DNA of 64,000 nt from Bradyrhizobium sp. CCGE-LA001. Lineage in GTDB: Bacteria; Pseudomonadota; Alphaproteobacteria; Rhizobiales; Xanthobacteraceae. Under the pieces are notes generated by a model that was given only the letters and a program-made list of their open reading frames with translations, ran no database searches and was not told where the DNA came from. The translations under genes were made by a program, and so were the position numbers. This document shows, in pieces, positions 62,068-64,000 of the stretch. Position 1 is the first letter of the stretch, and every line of letters starts with the position of its first letter. The DNA is taken from positions 4,023,501 through 4,087,500 of the forward strand of contig NZ_CP013949.1 in NCBI RefSeq assembly GCF_000296215.2, in the 5' to 3' direction.

Positions 62068-63471
62068 ATGAACGGAATTTCAGGGATGCATGGGGTGAAG
62101 CTCTTCACCGGAGCTGCAGTTTCGGTCCTGCTGCTGTCGCTAGCCGGGCCAGTGCCAGCCTTGGCGGACACAATCGAGTCCGCGCTGGTGCGCGCCTATC
62201 AGAACAATCCGCAGCTCAACGCGCAACGTGCCCAGGTGCGCTCGACTGACGAGAACGTGCCTCAAGCTTTGTCTGGCTATCGCCCGAGGGTCTCACTGAC
62301 GGCGAGCGGCGGTTATCAGTACCAGGATTTGCAGAGTGGCCCGGGGACTGATTCCATCAACGGAACGAGGTTACCTCGCAGCGCCGGGATTACGGCTTCC
62401 CAGACGCTCTACAATGGCAATCAGACCGCCAACAGAACGCGGGCGGCGGAGAGTCAGGTGTCCGGTGCCCGCGAAGCGCTGCGCAGCCTCGATCAGAGCG
62501 TGTTGCTTCAGGCCGCCACGACCTACATGGACTACCTGCGCGACGCTGCCACGCTCGAAGTCCAGCGCAGCAACGTGCGCGTGCTCGAGCAGACGCTGAA
62601 GCAGACGCGTGATCGTTTCAACGTCGGTGAAGTGACGCGCACCGACGTTGCGCAATCGGAAGCTCAGCTGGCGGCGGGCAGGACGCAGGCCCTGACTGCA
62701 GAAGCGAATCTCACCACAACGCGCGCCAACTTCCGCCGTATCATCGGCAACGATCCGGCAAACCTTGCACCCGGCTCGCCTGTCGATCGTTTCCTGCCAG
62801 CAACGCTTGCCGCAGCGGTCGAGCTCGGCCTCGTCGAGCATCCCAACGTGACGGCGGCCATGTACGGCATTGACGTCAATTTCTTGCAGGTCAAGGTCGC
62901 TGAAGGTGCGTTGTTGCCGACGGTTACGATTCAGGCATCGGCCCAGCAGGCCAATGAACAGTCGTTGATTCAGATGCGCTCGTTCACCGCATCGGCGATC
63001 GCGCAGATCTCGGTGCCGATCTATCAGGGAGGTGGCGAATATTCCCTGATCCGCCAATCCAAGGAGAACCTGGCGCAGCAGCGTCTCAATCTCGAAACCA
63101 CGCGCGACCAGGCGCGTGCGACCGTCGTGCAGTGGTGGGGGTCGTTGCAGGCCGGCAAGGCGCAGGTCCAGTCCGCACAGGCGCAAGTGGCGGCGTCCGA
63201 GATCGCGCTGAACGGCGTGCGCGAGGAAGCCAAGGCGGGCCAGCGCACCACGCTCGACGTCCTCAACGCCCAGCAGGCCCTGGTCAATGCGCGTGTCGCG
63301 CTGGTCACCGCGCAGCACGATCGCGTGGTCGCATCCTATAACGTCCTCGCGGCCGTCGGCCGTCTGTCGCCGCAGGTGCTCGGCCTAGGGACCACGGTCT
63401 ATGATCCCAGCGTGCACTACCATCAGGTCCGCGACAGCTGGGCCGGCGTGCGCACGCCCGACGGGCGTTGA
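62068..63471 (+). CDS. tolC: TolC family outer-membrane channel
   Basis: This 467-residue protein has a signal peptide (core 'AVSVLLLSLAGPVPALA', cleavage after ALA near residue 33). The TolC repeats are 'TIESALVRAYQNNPQLNAQR' (mature start), 'ITASQTLYNGNQTANRTRAA', 'RFNVGEVTRTDVAQSEAQLA' and, in the second half, 'ISVPIYQGGGEYSLIRQSKE' and 'REEAKAGQRTTLDVLNAQQA'. It forms the trimeric exit channel for type I secretion and efflux. ATG at 62068 begins a normal signal sequence; an upstream GTG at 62056 is possible. popZ follows, as is usual in alphaproteobacteria. Confidence 0.93.
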   Translation: MNGISGMHGVKLFTGAAVSVLLLSLAGPVPALADTIESALVRAYQNNPQLNAQRAQVRSTDENVPQALSGYRPRVSLTASGGYQYQDLQSGPGTDSINGTRLPRSAGITASQTLYNGNQTANRTRAAESQVSGAREALRSLDQSVLLQAATTYMDYLRDAATLEVQRSNVRVLEQTLKQTRDRFNVGEVTRTDVAQSEAQLAAGRTQALTAEANLTTTRANFRRIIGNDPANLAPGSPVDRFLPATLAAAVELGLVEHPNVTAAMYGIDVNFLQVKVAEGALLPTVTIQASAQQANEQSLIQMRSFTASAIAQISVPIYQGGGEYSLIRQSKENLAQQRLNLETTRDQARATVVQWWGSLQAGKAQVQSAQAQVAASEIALNGVREEAKAGQRTTLDVLNAQQALVNARVALVTAQHDRVVASYNVLAAVGRLSPQVLGLGTTVYDPSVHYHQVRDSWAGVRTPDGR

Positions 63472-63774
63472 TTCCCGCAAGTATCCGATCGGCCTCGCAA
63501 ACAGCTGCGGCCGATCGGTGCTTTGCTTGCAATCCCCAAAATCCCTGACATAGCCTTGCCAAGAAGATGCGGGTCGATTCGGCCCGTATTGATGCCGTGT
63601 GCGTAAAGCTTGAGTGCCGCGGGCAGGGGCGCACCGCCGCACATTGAGCCGTGATCTGGGGACAAGTCGGGCTGTCGCAACGAAAATGGCGGGCCGTCGA
63701 TCCGGAACCGGCCAATCCTGTCGTGCTTGGTGTAAAACAACGCATGCGAGGGCGTTGATGATGTGGAGTCGGAG
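63472..63774. other. Intergenic region between tolC and popZ with a hairpin
   Basis: CCGATCGGCC (63485-63494) and GGCCGATCGG (63509-63518) form a perfect 10-bp inverted repeat followed by TGCTTTGCTT; it is a likely tolC terminator. The rest should contain the popZ promoter. No gene is evident. Confidence 0.6.
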
Positions 63775-64000
63775 ATGACGCAGCCTGCAAAGGTCACAGA
63801 ACCCTCGATGGAGGAGATTCTGGCCTCGATCCGGCGCATCATTGCCGACGACGAGGCCAAGCCACCGCCGACAGAGACCGCCAAACCTGAGAAGGCTGCG
63901 GCGCCTGCCGCGCCGCCGAAGCCACAGGCGATGAACGACATTCCGCCATCCAAGGTCGCCCCGCCCAAGCCCGCCGCCGAGAAGCCTGCAGCGCCGCCGG
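63775..64000 (+). CDS. popZ: PopZ/DUF2497 family polar organising protein (5' part, cut by window end)
   Basis: 75 codons are visible. The start 'MTQPAKVTEPSMEEILASIR' with 'RIIADDEAKPPP' is the conserved N-terminal helix of the PopZ/DUF2497 family, followed by a long Pro/Ala/Lys-rich disordered linker, as expected. PopZ forms a polar matrix that anchors the chromosome origin and recruits cell-cycle factors. The C-terminal oligomerisation helices lie beyond the window. valS is expected next by synteny. Confidence 0.88.
   Translation, partial: MTQPAKVTEPSMEEILASIRRIIADDEAKPPPTETAKPEKAAAPAAPPKPQAMNDIPPSKVAPPKPAAEKPAAPP

Overview
The window is high-GC chromosomal DNA from an alphaproteobacterium, most likely Bradyrhizobium or a close relative. 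This is inferred from several things: a DUF3551 protein, a DUF6481 protein and many 50-100 residue orphan proteins; an aapJQMP amino-acid transporter; a tolC then popZ order at the right end; and palindromic repeats of the Bradyrhizobium type. There are three tRNA genes (Arg, Cys, Asn) and no rRNA, CRISPR array, prophage or complete insertion sequence.

Layout. 0-1.1 kb: an Lrp/AsnC regulator and a DUF3551 protein. 1.2-8.1 kb: a leucine/isovalerate catabolic (liu) module with a divergent AraC-type regulator, isovaleryl-CoA dehydrogenase, both methylcrotonyl-CoA carboxylase subunits and HMG-CoA lyase; the methylglutaconyl-CoA hydratase is not in the cluster. 8.1-11.1 kb: a convergent TRAP transporter operon (dctP-dctQ-dctM). 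11.4-15.9 kb: small secreted, membrane and orphan proteins. 15.9-17.3 kb: a divergent PLP-fold protein and tRNA-Arg. 17.7-25.1 kb: a bacterial alpha-2-macroglobulin and penicillin-binding protein 1C pair. 25.2-28.9 kb: a four-gene set (ArnT-like glycosyltransferase, PAP2 phosphatase, polyprenyl-phosphate glycosyltransferase, LpxB-N-terminal-domain membrane protein) that looks like a lipid A or envelope-lipid modification pathway. 28.9-32 kb: Na/Pi cotransporter and cystathionine beta-lyase. 32.3-36.9 kb: aapJQMP. 36.9-41.6 kb: two tandem TPR-GT41 (SPINDLY/O-GlcNAc transferase-type) proteins. 41.6-42.7 kb: cysteine synthase. 43.4-52.6 kb: a complete RND efflux system with two inner-membrane pumps. 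52.6-54.6 kb: DTW-domain protein, tRNA-Cys and small genes. 55-58.5 kb: a membrane-stress operon of PspA, YqiJ-like protein and flotillin. 58.7-61.9 kb: small periplasmic protein, tRNA-Asn, an AT-richer sugar O-methyltransferase and a PIMT-like protein. 62-64 kb: TolC and the start of popZ.

Most unusual point. The PspA reading frame of the membrane-stress operon is extended upstream, without a stop codon, by about 162 codons. These look like the N-terminal (RNA-binding/wedge) half of a TnpB/IS605 OrfB protein without its RuvC nuclease half. The first ATG of this extension has no Shine-Dalgarno sequence. Two bases before it lies a perfect 11-bp inverted repeat, while the native pspA start inside the frame keeps a very strong ribosome binding site. 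A domesticated, nuclease-less TnpB domain attached to a PspA/flotillin module is the best candidate here for something undescribed. Second-tier items are the putative lipid A glycosylation set, a palindromic repeat translated as the N-terminus of PBP1C, the tandem GT41 genes with a conserved TTG-plus-palindrome leader, and the divergent PLP-fold protein.

All family calls were made by reading motifs by eye; no database search was run.
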